From Saliterribacillus persicus (GTDB taxonomy: Bacteria > Bacillota > Bacilli > Bacillales > Amphibacillaceae): a stretch of 64,000 nucleotides of DNA. The stretch lies in assembly GCF_003337485.1 (NCBI RefSeq), contig NZ_QPJJ01000012.1, positions 1 through 64,000 of the forward strand. The letters are read 5' to 3'. Positions within the stretch are counted from its first letter, which is position 1, and every line of letters starts with the position of its first letter. Below are positions 16,573 through 25,666 of this stretch, piece by piece. The notes under the pieces were generated by a model, which saw nothing but the letters and a program-made list of their open reading frames with translations, was not told the DNA's origin and made no database searches. A program made the translations under genes and the position numbers.

Positions 16573-17814
16573 ATGTCAAAATGGAATCCAAAGAATGGTA
16601 GAGTGATTCTTCATGTCGATATGAATAGCTTTTATGCTTCTGTTGAAGCGGCATACGATCCTTCCTTAAAAGGGAAACCAATTGCAATAGCAGGTAATCC
16701 TGAGGAAAGGAAAGGGATAATCGTCACAAGTAGTTATGAGGCAAGGAAAAAAGGTGTAAAAACAACCATGCCCTTATGGCAAGCAAAGAAATTATGCTCA
16801 AATTTAATTGTGATGCGACCAAACTTTGAAAGATACCGTAAAGCTTCAAAAGAAATGTTTAATATTCTGTTTCGTTTTACGCCATTTGTTGAGCCAGTTT
16901 CTATAGATGAAGGCTATATGGATATAACGGAATGTGAAGAATATGGATCTCCAATCGATATTGCAAATCAAATTCAAAAAATTATATATCAAGAGCTAGA
17001 TCTACCATGTAGTATAGGTATTGCACCAAATAAGTTTTTAGCTAAGATGGCTTCTGATATGAAAAAACCAAACGGAATTACAATATTGAGAAAGAGAAAT
17101 GTTCAAGAAAAACTATGGCCGCTTAGCATTGATCATATGTACGGGGTAGGAGAGAAAACAGCATTAAAATTACAAGAGATAAATATTAATACGATTGGCG
17201 ACTTAGCTAGTGCAAATAGAGCACAGTTAAAGCAACTCTTAGGTATAAATGGAGAAAAATTACAAGATAGAGCTAACGGATTAGATAAAAGAGCAGTGGA
17301 TCCAGAATCTATTCATCGGTTTAAAAGTATTGGAAGTTCTCAGACACTTCCTTATGATACGGTGGAAGTTCAAGATATAGATCGATTACTTCATACCTTG
17401 TCTCGAAATGTAGCAAATAGATTAAGTAGAAAAGACGCTGCTGGTCAAACATTACAATTAATGATCCGTTTTCATAATCGCAAAACAATTACAAGATCAA
17501 AGAAAATAAATAAACATATAGATAAGGAAGAAGAGATTTTTGTTCATGCAAAAATTCTTTTTGAAGAAAATTGGGATGGTACAGCTATAAGATTACTAGG
17601 TGTTACCGTACAGGACATCATTACAAAAGAACAAATGGTGACTCAATTAGATTTATTTTCGTATCAGGAACATCAAGAAGATGAAAAGTTATATGAAGTT
17701 ATGACCCACTTAAAAGATAAGTATGGGGATAATATTATCCGAAAAGCATCGTTTAATGAAAAAAGAAAGTTCGATTTAAAAACTAGCTTTCAAAAAGATT
17801 TTTTAGATGACTAG
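16573..17814 (+). CDS. dinB: DNA polymerase IV (Y family, YqjH)
   Basis: This is a translesion polymerase of 413 residues. Catalytic carboxylates lie in HVDMNSFYASVE (residues 14-25) and SIDEGYMD (about 111-118). The little-finger domain follows from about residue 240. A beta-clamp binding motif QLDLF is present near residue 359, so the enzyme should be recruited to the sliding clamp. The start has AAAGGACGAG. It is 28 bases from yqjE and ends in a strong hairpin. No LexA box was recognised in the short gap. Confidence 0.92.
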   Translation: MSKWNPKNGRVILHVDMNSFYASVEAAYDPSLKGKPIAIAGNPEERKGIIVTSSYEARKKGVKTTMPLWQAKKLCSNLIVMRPNFERYRKASKEMFNILFRFTPFVEPVSIDEGYMDITECEEYGSPIDIANQIQKIIYQELDLPCSIGIAPNKFLAKMASDMKKPNGITILRKRNVQEKLWPLSIDHMYGVGEKTALKLQEININTIGDLASANRAQLKQLLGINGEKLQDRANGLDKRAVDPESIHRFKSIGSSQTLPYDTVEVQDIDRLLHTLSRNVANRLSRKDAAGQTLQLMIRFHNRKTITRSKKINKHIDKEEEIFVHAKILFEENWDGTAIRLLGVTVQDIITKEQMVTQLDLFSYQEHQEDEKLYEVMTHLKDKYGDNIIRKASFNEKRKFDLKTSFQKDFLDD

Positions 17815-17848
17815 ACTAAATTGACAAAAGTTAATAAAAAACTAAAAC

Positions 17849-17895
17849 AAGCGAACTATACTAGAAATTTTCATTCTACTATAGTTCGCTTATTT
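17849..17895 (+). terminator. terminator of dinB
   Basis: AAGCGAACTATA (17849-17860) pairs perfectly with TATAGTTCGCTT (17880-17891), and the loop has a further TAGAA/TTCTA pairing. The downstream run is only moderately T-rich. The following 200 bases up to rnz hold nothing recognisable. Confidence 0.7.
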
Positions 17896-18100
17896 AGTTT
17901 AAGTCGCAATAGTAGTCTAGCTTCTGAAATACTAATGAACGCTTGTTGTAATAGTGTAAGATAAGAACACACTAGCTATATGCTATTTGGTCTACTTAGT
18001 TAGCATAATCTGTGTCAGTGATAAGTACTTATTTTTAAAAAGATGATAATTCATCCCTTATATTGTAAAAAGTAAATTTTATTTATTCTAGGATAATGTA

Positions 18101-19036
18101 TTAATTAATTGGTTTCATTCGGTGGATTTTATATGAAAAATAATCCATAGCAAGACTAGTTGCAGGAAATATAGATTTTGCTTCTTCTAATATCCTTGCG
18201 TAATCAGACTTTTGATACCTTGCTGAAATATGGGTTAGTATTAGCTGGTTTACTTGACTGGCTTTTGCAAGAGTTGCTGCTTGTCTAGTTGTAGAGTGAA
18301 AGTAATTATGTGCAAGTGTTTTTTCATCTTCCGAAAACGTCGCTTCGTGTACACAAACGTCAACACAATCCAAAAATGATACTAAATCTGGTTTATATCT
18401 TGTGTCTCCTAATATAGCGACAGATCTTCCTTTTTTATCAGGCCCTAGAAAGTCACGCTGTTTCAACACTCTTCCGTTTTCCATTTCTACAACATTTTCT
18501 TCTTTAATTCGTTGATACAGGGGTCCAGGTGGTATGTTAAGCTCGCGAAGTTTGTCTACAAGTAATTCTCCAGGACTATCTTTTTCTATAATTTTGAATC
18601 CATAACTAGCAACACCATGATCAAGTTTTGTTGAGATAACAGAAAATTTATCCGTTTCAAAAACAAATTCATTATCAAGTTCAACAATCTTAAGTTCATA
18701 GGCTAGATGTGTATTGCTAATTTCTAGACTCATCTTTATAAAGTCTTTTATACCTTTTGGTCCATAGACTGTAACGGTAGTCCTCCCATCGAGAAATGAT
18801 CGACTACTTAAAAAGCCGGGTAAACCAAAGATATGATCTCCATGTAAATGTGTTATAAAAATCTTTGTGATTTTTCTAGGGCGAATTGGGACATGCAGTA
18901 ACTGATGCTGGGTGGCTTCACCACAATCAAACATCCAAATTTCATCGATTTCTTCGACTAAATTAAGTAAAACAGATGAGGTATTACGTTGTTTACTAGG
19001 CATGCCTGAACCAGTTCCTAAAAATAATAATTCCAT
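18101..19036 (-). CDS. rnz: ribonuclease Z
   Basis: This metallo-beta-lactamase-fold endonuclease removes 3' extensions from tRNA precursors lacking an encoded CCA. The 311-residue length is normal. The zinc motif HLHGDH is at residues 63-68, FDCGEATQHQL precedes it, and the C-terminal metal ligands lie in ILGDTRY, HEATF and LTHISARY. The ATG follows AAAGGAGAG. In B. subtilis rnz (yqjK) also follows the DNA polymerase IV gene, but here it is inverted relative to that gene. Confidence 0.93.
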   Translation of the reverse strand: MELLFLGTGSGMPSKQRNTSSVLLNLVEEIDEIWMFDCGEATQHQLLHVPIRPRKITKIFITHLHGDHIFGLPGFLSSRSFLDGRTTVTVYGPKGIKDFIKMSLEISNTHLAYELKIVELDNEFVFETDKFSVISTKLDHGVASYGFKIIEKDSPGELLVDKLRELNIPPGPLYQRIKEENVVEMENGRVLKQRDFLGPDKKGRSVAILGDTRYKPDLVSFLDCVDVCVHEATFSEDEKTLAHNYFHSTTRQAATLAKASQVNQLILTHISARYQKSDYARILEEAKSIFPATSLAMDYFSYKIHRMKPIN

Positions 19037-19068
19037 GATGCTCTCCTTTATTAAATGCTGCTTATAAT

Positions 19069-19794
19069 TTAAGTGTTTATCACTTTTTTAGCAATATCTG
19101 GGACATCTGTTATAATCACGCGACAACCTAAACGCATCATTCTTTTTATTAAAATTGGATGATTAACGGTATAGGTACCTATATAAAGATCATGCTTTTC
19201 TGCATTTTTAATGAAATTTTTCGTTAGTAAATGATATTTCATATGAATACCTCTGACACTAAGCTCAGTTGCATGTGTATATAAATCACGAATTTTTGAC
19301 GAAATTAAAAATGCTGTTTCAATAGTAGGATGATTATTACAAATTGTCCTTAAGCTTTTTTCATTAAAAGTTGAAATAGTTGTTTTTTGTGTAAGTTTAT
19401 ATTTATCTATCAAATAAATGACCTTTGATTCTATTTCATTATATTCAAGCACATTGTTTTTAAGTTCAATATTTAATTGAATTTCCTTGTCCTTACTCCA
19501 CTTCAAAAATGCTTCAAGCGAAGGAATTTTCTCATTTTGATAGCTTTTGGAATGCCAACTACCTGCATCAAGTTTTTGTAATTCATTAAACGTATAGTCT
19601 TGAACAAAGCCTGTCCCATTTGTAGTGCGTCTAAGTGTTTCATCATGTATCAACACAGGAATTTGATCTTTTGTTAGTTGAACGTCTGTCTCTATACCAT
19701 CTGCACCCATTTGATATGCTAATTCAAAAGCCGCCATGGTATTTTCAGGTGCTTTTTTACTCGCACCTCGGTGTGCGAATATTAGTTGGTTCAA
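19069..19794 (-). CDS. glycerophosphodiester phosphodiesterase
   Basis: The enzyme hydrolyses glycerophosphodiesters to glycerol 3-phosphate and an alcohol. The 241-residue product has the GDPD signature FAHRGASKKAPENTMAAF at its N-terminus, then GADGIETDVQLTKDQIPVLIHDETLRRTTNG with the metal-binding Glu, Asp and His, and a C-terminal MRLGCRVIITDVPD. The frame is open further upstream. The TTG at 19794 is preferred because GAGGTGAG lies just before it and family similarity begins there. It has no signal peptide, so it is cytoplasmic like B. subtilis YqiK. It is encoded 32 bases downstream of rnz. Confidence 0.87.
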   Translation of the reverse strand: MNQLIFAHRGASKKAPENTMAAFELAYQMGADGIETDVQLTKDQIPVLIHDETLRRTTNGTGFVQDYTFNELQKLDAGSWHSKSYQNEKIPSLEAFLKWSKDKEIQLNIELKNNVLEYNEIESKVIYLIDKYKLTQKTTISTFNEKSLRTICNNHPTIETAFLISSKIRDLYTHATELSVRGIHMKYHLLTKNFIKNAEKHDLYIGTYTVNHPILIKRMMRLGCRVIITDVPDIAKKVINT

Positions 19795-20044
19795 GTTTCT
19801 CACCTCGTTTATGATCCCCAATTTAACTCTTAGAATAATTAACAACTTATAAGTTAATTAGAAAAAGTTGAGTTTAAGCTTTTTTAAAAATACAGCTAGT
19901 AACTAACTCTTATATAATTATGTTTAATTTATTGGAAATATCAATCATTATATCAGCTTTTATTAAAAGCGTATATGCATACTCTGTGTGATGTCACCTA
20001 TTATATGCTAATATATGAAGTAACAACAATGAATAGGTGATATA

Positions 20045-20836
20045 ATGTCAAATTTATTAAATAAAAGAATTTTAATAACTGGAGCTTCGTCTGGAATAGG
20101 AGAGAGTCTAGCATATTCGCTTGCAAAGGCTGGTAGTATAGTGATTTTAGTTGCAAGATCAGAGCAAAAGCTACTCAAGATTAAACAGGAAATAGAAGAG
20201 GAATCCTCCGCAAGTGTTTATACGTATGCAGTTGATATTACTGATACATATAAATGGATGGAATGTCTACAGAGAATTATTGATGACATCGGAACGCTTG
20301 ATGCGATAATAAATAACGCCGGTATGGGATTATTTGAAGAATTATCAAATATGGATTGGAATTCAGCTCAAAAAATGATTGATTTGAATCTAACAGCATT
20401 AATAAAAACCACTCATTTCTTAATTCCTCATCTTGATGATAAAGAACCAGCGCATATTGTAAATATTTCTTCACAAGCGGGAAAAATAGCTACACCAAAA
20501 TCAAGTGTTTATAGCGCAACAAAGTTTGCAGTCATAGGTTTTTCAAACGCATTACGATTAGAGCTCGCGGCGAAAAACATCTATGTAACTACTGTAAATA
20601 TTGGGCCAGTACGCACGAATTTCTTTAATGTAGCAGATCCATCTGGTAAATACAAAGCTTCAGTAGATCGATTTATGCTAGAACCAGAGGAAGTTTCCAA
20701 GAAGATTCAGGAAAGCTTATTTACAAAAAAACGAGAAATCAATTTACCTATGTGGATGAATATGGCTAGTACAGTTTATCAACTTTTTCCAAAATTAGTA
20801 GAATTGCTTTTTAAAAAGCAATTCAATCAGAAATAA
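20045..20836 (+). CDS. yqjQ: short-chain dehydrogenase/reductase (YqjQ-like)
   Basis: The 263-residue classical SDR has the cofactor motif TGASSGIG at residues 13-20, NNAGMG near residue 92, and the catalytic Ser with Y-x-x-x-K in SSQAGKIATPKSSVYSATK. The arginine of LVARSEQKL suggests NADP(H). The C-terminal region is hydrophobic, as in the YqjQ/DltE-like group that acts on lipids or cell-wall precursors. The substrate is unknown. It forms a tight pair with the next gene (12 bases). Confidence 0.85.
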   Translation: MSNLLNKRILITGASSGIGESLAYSLAKAGSIVILVARSEQKLLKIKQEIEEESSASVYTYAVDITDTYKWMECLQRIIDDIGTLDAIINNAGMGLFEELSNMDWNSAQKMIDLNLTALIKTTHFLIPHLDDKEPAHIVNISSQAGKIATPKSSVYSATKFAVIGFSNALRLELAAKNIYVTTVNIGPVRTNFFNVADPSGKYKASVDRFMLEPEEVSKKIQESLFTKKREINLPMWMNMASTVYQLFPKLVELLFKKQFNQK

Positions 20837-20848
20837 AGGAGTGGAAAG

Positions 20849-21178
20849 ATGCAATTATTAATAACTCATGATGCGCTTGAAAAAATCAATACCATTTCAC
20901 CAACTTCATCACCAGAATTATGGCTATATTATGATACAGAAGGCTGTGGATGTGGGGTGAACGGGGTGCCAACAGTTAAATTCTTTGATCAAAAGAAACG
21001 TGATTATGAATTAGTATATAATAAAGACTTGAACGTATTTGTGCATGCTCAACAAGCGGTATTCTTCGGTGAAGAAATAATACTCGACTTTAGAAATAAT
21101 TTTTTTCAGCTTAAAAACAAAGAAGAAATGTTGAACCCTCGTATATCAGAAACCCAGTTATTACAAGCAGTAAATTAA
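20849..21178 (+). CDS. yqkB: HesB/IscA-like family protein (YqkB)
   Basis: The 109-residue protein belongs to the iron-sulfur biosynthesis-like fold family represented by YqkB. The recognisable block is the glycine- and cysteine-rich YDTEGCGCGVNGVPTV at residues 29-44. It does not have the full three-cysteine arrangement of A-type Fe-S carriers, so a carrier function is not assured. The start has AAAGGAGTGG. It is probably cotranscribed with yqjQ and is followed by a strong terminator. Confidence 0.82.
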   Translation: MQLLITHDALEKINTISPTSSPELWLYYDTEGCGCGVNGVPTVKFFDQKKRDYELVYNKDLNVFVHAQQAVFFGEEIILDFRNNFFQLKNKEEMLNPRISETQLLQAVN

Positions 21179-21214
21179 AATGAGGAGGCAATATCGTTTG
21201 CCTCCTCATTTTTT
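21179..21214. terminator. bidirectional terminator between yqkB and yqkF
   Basis: AATGAGGAGGCAA (21179-21191) pairs perfectly with TTGCCTCCTCATT (21198-21210), with T-runs on both strands. Confidence 0.9.
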
Positions 21215-22130
21215 AGTTAAGATGCTTGGTATAATTAATTGGTTTTGTTAATTGCTTTAAAGTTTCATATACGTTTCTATTAAAAGCAGTATCCATTCCA
21301 TTTATATTTGTCTTTAGTTGTTTTTGACTACTGGCACCAAATACTGCTGAAGCGACAGCATCATGTTCTAACACGTATTTCAGAGCTAAGCCATTAATAG
21401 AAATATTTTTGCTTTTCACTCTATCTAATACTTGGGCCGTTTTCGCTAATTCTTCATAGCTATATTCTAAATAACCATCTTTTCCCTTTTCTTCTACCTT
21501 TTTAACTGCCTCATCTGAGAGCATTCCTTTCGCTAAAGGACCTCTTGCTACCACACTTATATTATTTTCATTTAATAAATCTAACATTTCAATCTCAGGT
21601 CTTCTGTCCAATAAACTGTATTGCATCATTACGCTAATCATATTTGATTTTTCAACAAATTTTCGAATCACATTTGGTCTTATAGAGGAAATACCATAAT
21701 AACGGATATAACCTTCCTTTACTAAATCCTCAAATGCCTCAATCGTTTCTTCAGTTGGATCTTCTATCGTTCCACCGTGAAGCTGATATAAATCAATGTA
21801 ATCTGTTTGAAGTCTTTTTAAGCTTTCTTTTACTTGATTTTTAATATGTGTTTTTGAAGGATCCCAATACCAAGATCCATCTTCTTTTAAATGATTTCCT
21901 ACTTTAGTTGCTACTATTAAATCCTTACGTTTATGCTTGATCGCCTGACCGATTAATTCTTCATTAAGTCCTTGATCATATAGATCAGCCGTATCAAGGT
22001 AATTAATTCCATTTTCTACTGCACTATCAATTATTTTTGAAGCTTCTTTTTGATCAGTACCAAGGGACATACAACCTAACGAAAGTTCAGAAACGTACAA
22101 TTCGGAATTGCCCAGTCTATTTTTTTTCAT
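21213..22130 (-). CDS. yqkF: aldo/keto reductase (YqkF-like)
   Basis: This is a 305-residue NADPH-dependent carbonyl reductase. Family motifs include LSLGCMSLG, the active-site aspartate and tyrosine in NYLDTADLYDQG, the lysine in IVATKVG, and the histidine in DYIDLYQLHGG. It resembles B. subtilis YqkF in length and position. The physiological substrate is unknown. AGAAAGGAAG precedes the ATG. It is divergent from nudF. Confidence 0.88.
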   Translation of the reverse strand: MKKNRLGNSELYVSELSLGCMSLGTDQKEASKIIDSAVENGINYLDTADLYDQGLNEELIGQAIKHKRKDLIVATKVGNHLKEDGSWYWDPSKTHIKNQVKESLKRLQTDYIDLYQLHGGTIEDPTEETIEAFEDLVKEGYIRYYGISSIRPNVIRKFVEKSNMISVMMQYSLLDRRPEIEMLDLLNENNISVVARGPLAKGMLSDEAVKKVEEKGKDGYLEYSYEELAKTAQVLDRVKSKNISINGLALKYVLEHDAVASAVFGASSQKQLKTNINGMDTAFNRNVYETLKQLTKPINYTKHLN

Positions 22131-22295
22131 GGAATCTTCCTTTCTTTAAGTATGTTACTATTTATTTTAACCATAATAGATTTTGAATACAAAAATTATA
22201 AACACCAAGGATGACATTTTTTATGGAATAATGAATTCTGTTATAATGAGAAATATTAATTTTTCATACTTTGAAAGAGAAAGAGGGAATAGATC

Positions 22296-22856
22296 TTGAA
22301 TAGTTTAGAAGAAAAGACTATAACAATTAAAAATATATACAAAGGAAGAATTATTGAATTAAATATTGAGGAAGTATTATTACCAAACGGTAAAAATTCA
22401 CAAAGAGAAATCATTAAACACCCTGGAGCAGTGGCTATAATTGCCCTAACAGACCAAAATAAAATCGTATTAGTTAAGCAGTACCGGAAAGCTTTAGAAA
22501 AAAATATAGTGGAAATTCCAGCTGGTAAATTAGAAAAAGGAGAAAAACCAGTTATTACGGCAATAAGAGAGCTAGAAGAAGAAACAGGCTATACAACAGA
22601 TCATCTAAAATATCTTACTTCATTCTATACCTCCCCAGGCTTTGCTAATGAACTCGTATATTTATATTATACAGATCAACTCTATTCACTTGAAAATAAA
22701 AAGGAACTTGATGAAGATGAGTTTGTTGAATTATTGGAGTTGTCATTAGAAGATACGGAAAAGCTAATTAATGATCAGGTGATTCATGATGCTAAAACGA
22801 TGTATGCATTACTTTACTTAAAATTGAAGAGGTTAGAAAAAAATGAAAACCAATAA
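22296..22856 (+). CDS. nudF: ADP-ribose pyrophosphatase
   Basis: This Nudix hydrolase splits ADP-ribose to AMP and ribose 5-phosphate. The 186-residue protein has a complete Nudix box (G then five residues, E, seven residues, REL-EE-GY) within the block around residues 75-97, IPAGKLEKGEKP followed by AIRELEEETGY. The proline 16 residues after the box (YTSPGF) is typical of the ADP-ribose-specific subgroup. The start is TTG behind AGAGGGA. It overlaps the following gene by 14 bases. Confidence 0.92.
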   Translation: MNSLEEKTITIKNIYKGRIIELNIEEVLLPNGKNSQREIIKHPGAVAIIALTDQNKIVLVKQYRKALEKNIVEIPAGKLEKGEKPVITAIRELEEETGYTTDHLKYLTSFYTSPGFANELVYLYYTDQLYSLENKKELDEDEFVELLELSLEDTEKLINDQVIHDAKTMYALLYLKLKRLEKNENQ

Positions 22857-24009
22857 ATATTTTGTTGATTTACATATTCATATTGGCAGAGATAAGTATG
22901 GTAAGCCTGTAAAAATTACTGCTTCTAATAATCTTTCGTTGGAAAATATAATCGAAGAAGCAAAGATAAAAAAAGGAATTGATATGATTGGTGTAATTGA
23001 TGCACACACGCCTGCGTTTATAGAAGAAATGCATTCCTATATAAATAATAAGAAAGCACTAGAGTTAGCTGAAGGCGGCATAGAGATTGATAATGTGTGT
23101 TTAATCCTTGGGAGTGAAGTGGAAATTTATGACCATAATTGTAAAGGACCAATACATGTGCTTTGCTATTTTCCTACACTAAAAAGCATGGATCAATTTT
23201 CACGTTGGTTAAGTGAAAGAGTGACAAATATAAATCTAAGTTCACAGCGTTACTATGGTAGTGCTATCGATTTGCAGCATAAAGTGAAAGATTTAAAAGG
23301 ATTATTTATTCCAGCTCATATTTTCACACCATTTAAAAGCCTCTATGGAAAAGGAGTAAAGAAATCTCTAATTGAAGTGTTAGACCCAGGTAAAATTGAT
23401 GCCGTTGAACTTGGACTAAGCTCTGATACAACAATGGCTGAACAAATTGAAGAATTAGAAACTTATTCATTTCTTACAAATTCAGATGCTCATTCTTTAG
23501 GTAAAATTGCTAGAGAATATCAGCAAATTTCAATGATGAATTGTAATTTCAAAGAATTAGCAATGGCACTTAAACAAACATCGGGAAGAAAAGTTGAAGT
23601 TAATTATGGTTTAAATCCTCTACTTGGTAAATACTATAATTCTGTATGTAAAAATTGCCTTTCAGATAATATCACGGATTCAAGTTGTAATGATTGTGGG
23701 AGAAGTGGGATTATAAAAGGAGTGGCAAAGCGCATACAAGAAATCTCTAATTCCAGTGTTACTCCTGTTAAAAGACCACCATATATTCATCAGGTTCCAT
23801 TGGACTTTTTACCTGGATTGGGACCCAAAACGTTGCAGAAATTGTTAAAACATTTTGGTACAGAGATGCATGTGCTTCATTATGTATCCTATAGTGATTT
23901 AAAGTCTATCATAGGAGAAAGATTAGCTAGTGCTATCATAATGATGCGGGAAGGAAAGCTAGAAATCAAAAGTGGTGGCGGTGGAAGATACGGAAAAATC
24001 AATAAATAA
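22843..24009 (+). CDS. yqxK: endonuclease Q-like DNA repair protein (YqxK)
   Basis: The 388-residue protein has an N-terminal PHP metallo-hydrolase domain (FVDLHIHIGRDKYG at residues 7-20, VIDAHTP, SDAHSL). A four-cysteine zinc ribbon lies near residues 270-290 (CKNC then CNDC), and a helix-hairpin-helix element (LPGLGPKTLQKLLKHFG) near 325. This is the architecture of EndoQ, which nicks DNA 5' of deaminated bases such as uracil and hypoxanthine and was first found in Thermococcales and in some Bacillus. The ATG at 22843 lies inside nudF, so the two genes are translationally linked. Confidence 0.85.
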   Translation: MKTNKYFVDLHIHIGRDKYGKPVKITASNNLSLENIIEEAKIKKGIDMIGVIDAHTPAFIEEMHSYINNKKALELAEGGIEIDNVCLILGSEVEIYDHNCKGPIHVLCYFPTLKSMDQFSRWLSERVTNINLSSQRYYGSAIDLQHKVKDLKGLFIPAHIFTPFKSLYGKGVKKSLIEVLDPGKIDAVELGLSSDTTMAEQIEELETYSFLTNSDAHSLGKIAREYQQISMMNCNFKELAMALKQTSGRKVEVNYGLNPLLGKYYNSVCKNCLSDNITDSSCNDCGRSGIIKGVAKRIQEISNSSVTPVKRPPYIHQVPLDFLPGLGPKTLQKLLKHFGTEMHVLHYVSYSDLKSIIGERLASAIIMMREGKLEIKSGGGGRYGKINK

Positions 24010-24031
24010 AAATTGTTGTTTCTCTCATTTG

Positions 24032-24059
24032 TTCTATTTATTTTTAACTTTCATATATT
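24032..24059 (+). promoter_or_regulatory. candidate sigma-E promoter of spoIIM
   Basis: TTCTATT (24032-24038) and CATATATT (24052-24059) are separated by 13 bases and resemble the sigma-E consensus. The stronger sigma-E site before dacB has the same spacing. B. subtilis spoIIM belongs to the sigma-E regulon. Confidence 0.5.
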
Positions 24060-24102
24060 AAGAGGGAATCAAATCTTCGAGTTAATAGGAGAGGAAGCCC
24101 TC

Positions 24103-24744
24103 ATGTATATGCAAAGAAAACAACGCTTTATTAATCATATTTACCACAATCAAAATACTTACGTATTCATGATCAGCTTATTTATTACTGGGATCATTTT
24201 TGGTGCTATCGTAGTAAATAGTATGAGCTTTATTCAAAAGCAAGATTTGTATTTCTATCTAGAAAACTTCTTTCATCAGTTTTCAACTGATATGAACTTA
24301 TCTAAAGCAATACTATGGAAGGATTCGTATTTCTATCACCTTCAGTATATTGGCTTGATTTTCTTATTAGGTCTATCAGTAATTGGGTTACCATTAATTT
24401 GGGTGTTGATATTTATAAAAGGAACAGTTATTGGTTTTAGTGTAGGTTTTTTTATCAATCAATTAGGCTGGAAGGGGTTTATTTTATCATCGGTTGCTAT
24501 TGCTCCTCAAAATCTATTGTTAATACCTATATACTTAGTAGCTGGAACAGTAGCGATGTCTTTCTCCATTCAATTACTTCAAAATCTTTTTATGCGAAAA
24601 AATCGATTAAATATTCCAATAGCTTTTTCTAAATATTTTATCACTTCACTAATACTAATTTTATTTATAGGGTTGGCTACATTTATTGAAGTGTATTTAT
24701 CGTATAGCACAATGAGAATGACTATTAATAATTTATTATATTAA
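24103..24744 (+). CDS. spoIIM: stage II sporulation protein M
   Basis: SpoIIM forms the DMP complex with SpoIID and SpoIIP that remodels septal peptidoglycan and drives engulfment. The 213-residue protein starts at ATG 24103 behind GGAGAGG, matches the family length and has about five membrane helices. Recognisable parts are FITGIIFGAIVVNSM (first helix), GLPLIWVLIFIKGTVIGFSVGFFINQLGWKG and the IAPQNLLLIP block. The open frame extends upstream to 24013, but that part is the promoter region. Confidence 0.9.
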   Translation: MYMQRKQRFINHIYHNQNTYVFMISLFITGIIFGAIVVNSMSFIQKQDLYFYLENFFHQFSTDMNLSKAILWKDSYFYHLQYIGLIFLLGLSVIGLPLIWVLIFIKGTVIGFSVGFFINQLGWKGFILSSVAIAPQNLLLIPIYLVAGTVAMSFSIQLLQNLFMRKNRLNIPIAFSKYFITSLILILFIGLATFIEVYLSYSTMRMTINNLLY

Positions 24745-24859
24745 AATAATTATTAATAAGTATTTAATATAAATGAAGGAAGAACTTACTGAATTGAACG
24801 ATTAAAGGGCTAATATAAAGCTTTTATATTGATATTCTCAATTTGTTTCTTATTTTTGT

Positions 24860-24874
24860 TTATAATTATTTTAA
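24860..24874. promoter_or_regulatory. PerR box upstream of fur
   Basis: TTATAATTATTTTAA matches the PerR consensus TTATAATNATTATAA at all but one position and abuts the -35 element of the fur promoter. PerR control of fur is known in B. subtilis. Confidence 0.7.
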
Positions 24875-24903
24875 TTGACACACCTTTGTAAGCTCTTTAT
24901 AAT
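24875..24903 (+). promoter_or_regulatory. consensus sigma-A promoter of fur
   Basis: TTGACA (24875-24880) and TATAAT (24898-24903) are perfect hexamers with a 17-base spacer. An inverted repeat AAGCTC/GAGCTT (24890-24909) overlaps the -10, and its role is unknown. Confidence 0.85.
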
Positions 24904-24928
24904 TGAGCTTGTGAGGGAGGTCTCAATA

Positions 24929-25378
24929 ATGGAACATCGATTAGACCGGATAAAAAAACAATTACATGCACAGAGCTATAAATTAACACCTCAACGAGAG
25001 GCCACTGTGAGAGTTCTTTTAGAACGAGAAGAAGATCACTTAAGTGCGGAAGACGTCTATTTATTAGTAAAAGAAAAAGCTCCAGAAATTGGATTAGCAA
25101 CAGTTTACAGAACGCTTGAACTACTTTCAGAATTAAAAGTAGTTGATAAAATTAATTTCGGTGATGGAGTTTCGAGGTATGATTTACGTAAAGAAGGTGC
25201 CAAGCACTTTCACCATCATTTAGTTTGTACAGAATGTGGTTCAGTAGAAGAAATCATGGATGACCTTTTAGAAGAAGTTGAGGAAATTGTACAAAATGAT
25301 TGGGGATTTTTAGTTCAGGATCATCGTTTAACGTTTCATGGTATTTGTAGAAAATGTCAAAGTGAAGGAAAAGAATAA
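24929..25378 (+). CDS. fur: ferric uptake regulator
   Basis: Fur represses iron-acquisition genes when loaded with Fe2+. From ATG 24929 (GAGGGAGGT upstream) the protein has 149 residues. The winged-helix domain includes YKLTPQREATVRVL and GLATVYRTLELL. The metal sites include HFHHHLVCTECG (residues about 91-102) and the C-terminal CRKC pair of the structural zinc site. The TTYRTL-like recognition helix and spacing fit Fur rather than Zur or PerR. A Fur box in this window lies before ycgT. Confidence 0.93.
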   Translation: MEHRLDRIKKQLHAQSYKLTPQREATVRVLLEREEDHLSAEDVYLLVKEKAPEIGLATVYRTLELLSELKVVDKINFGDGVSRYDLRKEGAKHFHHHLVCTECGSVEEIMDDLLEEVEEIVQNDWGFLVQDHRLTFHGICRKCQSEGKE

Positions 25379-25448
25379 TAGTTAGGTATAATTAGAAAGC
25401 TTTTTGGCATAAATTCTAATAGAAGGAATTCTATTAGGAGTGATGACT

Positions 25449-25664
25449 TTGAAGGCCAAATTACTAATATTAAAAGACATAATTAAATTAATGATATTAT
25501 TTGTATTGTGTACTTTCTTATTTTATTATGCTATCAAAATGATGCACCATGAATATCAAAACCTTGATAATCCTGCCCCAAGTGGAAATGCAGTTAAAGT
25601 AGTTCAACAAGAAGACAATGCTATCATCGAAAGATTGTCTATTTTTTTTCGATTAGGAGAATAG
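25449..25664 (+). CDS. yqzK: DUF4227 family small membrane protein (YqzK)
   Basis: The protein has 71 residues from the TTG at 25449, which lies eight bases after AGGAG; an ATG at 25443 is too close to it. There is one membrane helix (about residues 10-30) and a conserved juxtamembrane block YYAIKMMHHEYQNLDNP. The family is found between fur and xerD in Bacillus, and its function is unknown. Confidence 0.78.
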   Translation: MKAKLLILKDIIKLMILFVLCTFLFYYAIKMMHHEYQNLDNPAPSGNAVKVVQQEDNAIIERLSIFFRLGE

Positions 25665-25666
25665 AA

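Noticed and set aside
17896-18100. Possible small RNA or remnant gene between dinB and rnz
   Set aside because: There is no open frame with a start signal, no promoter and no strong fold. It is left as an unexplained spacer.
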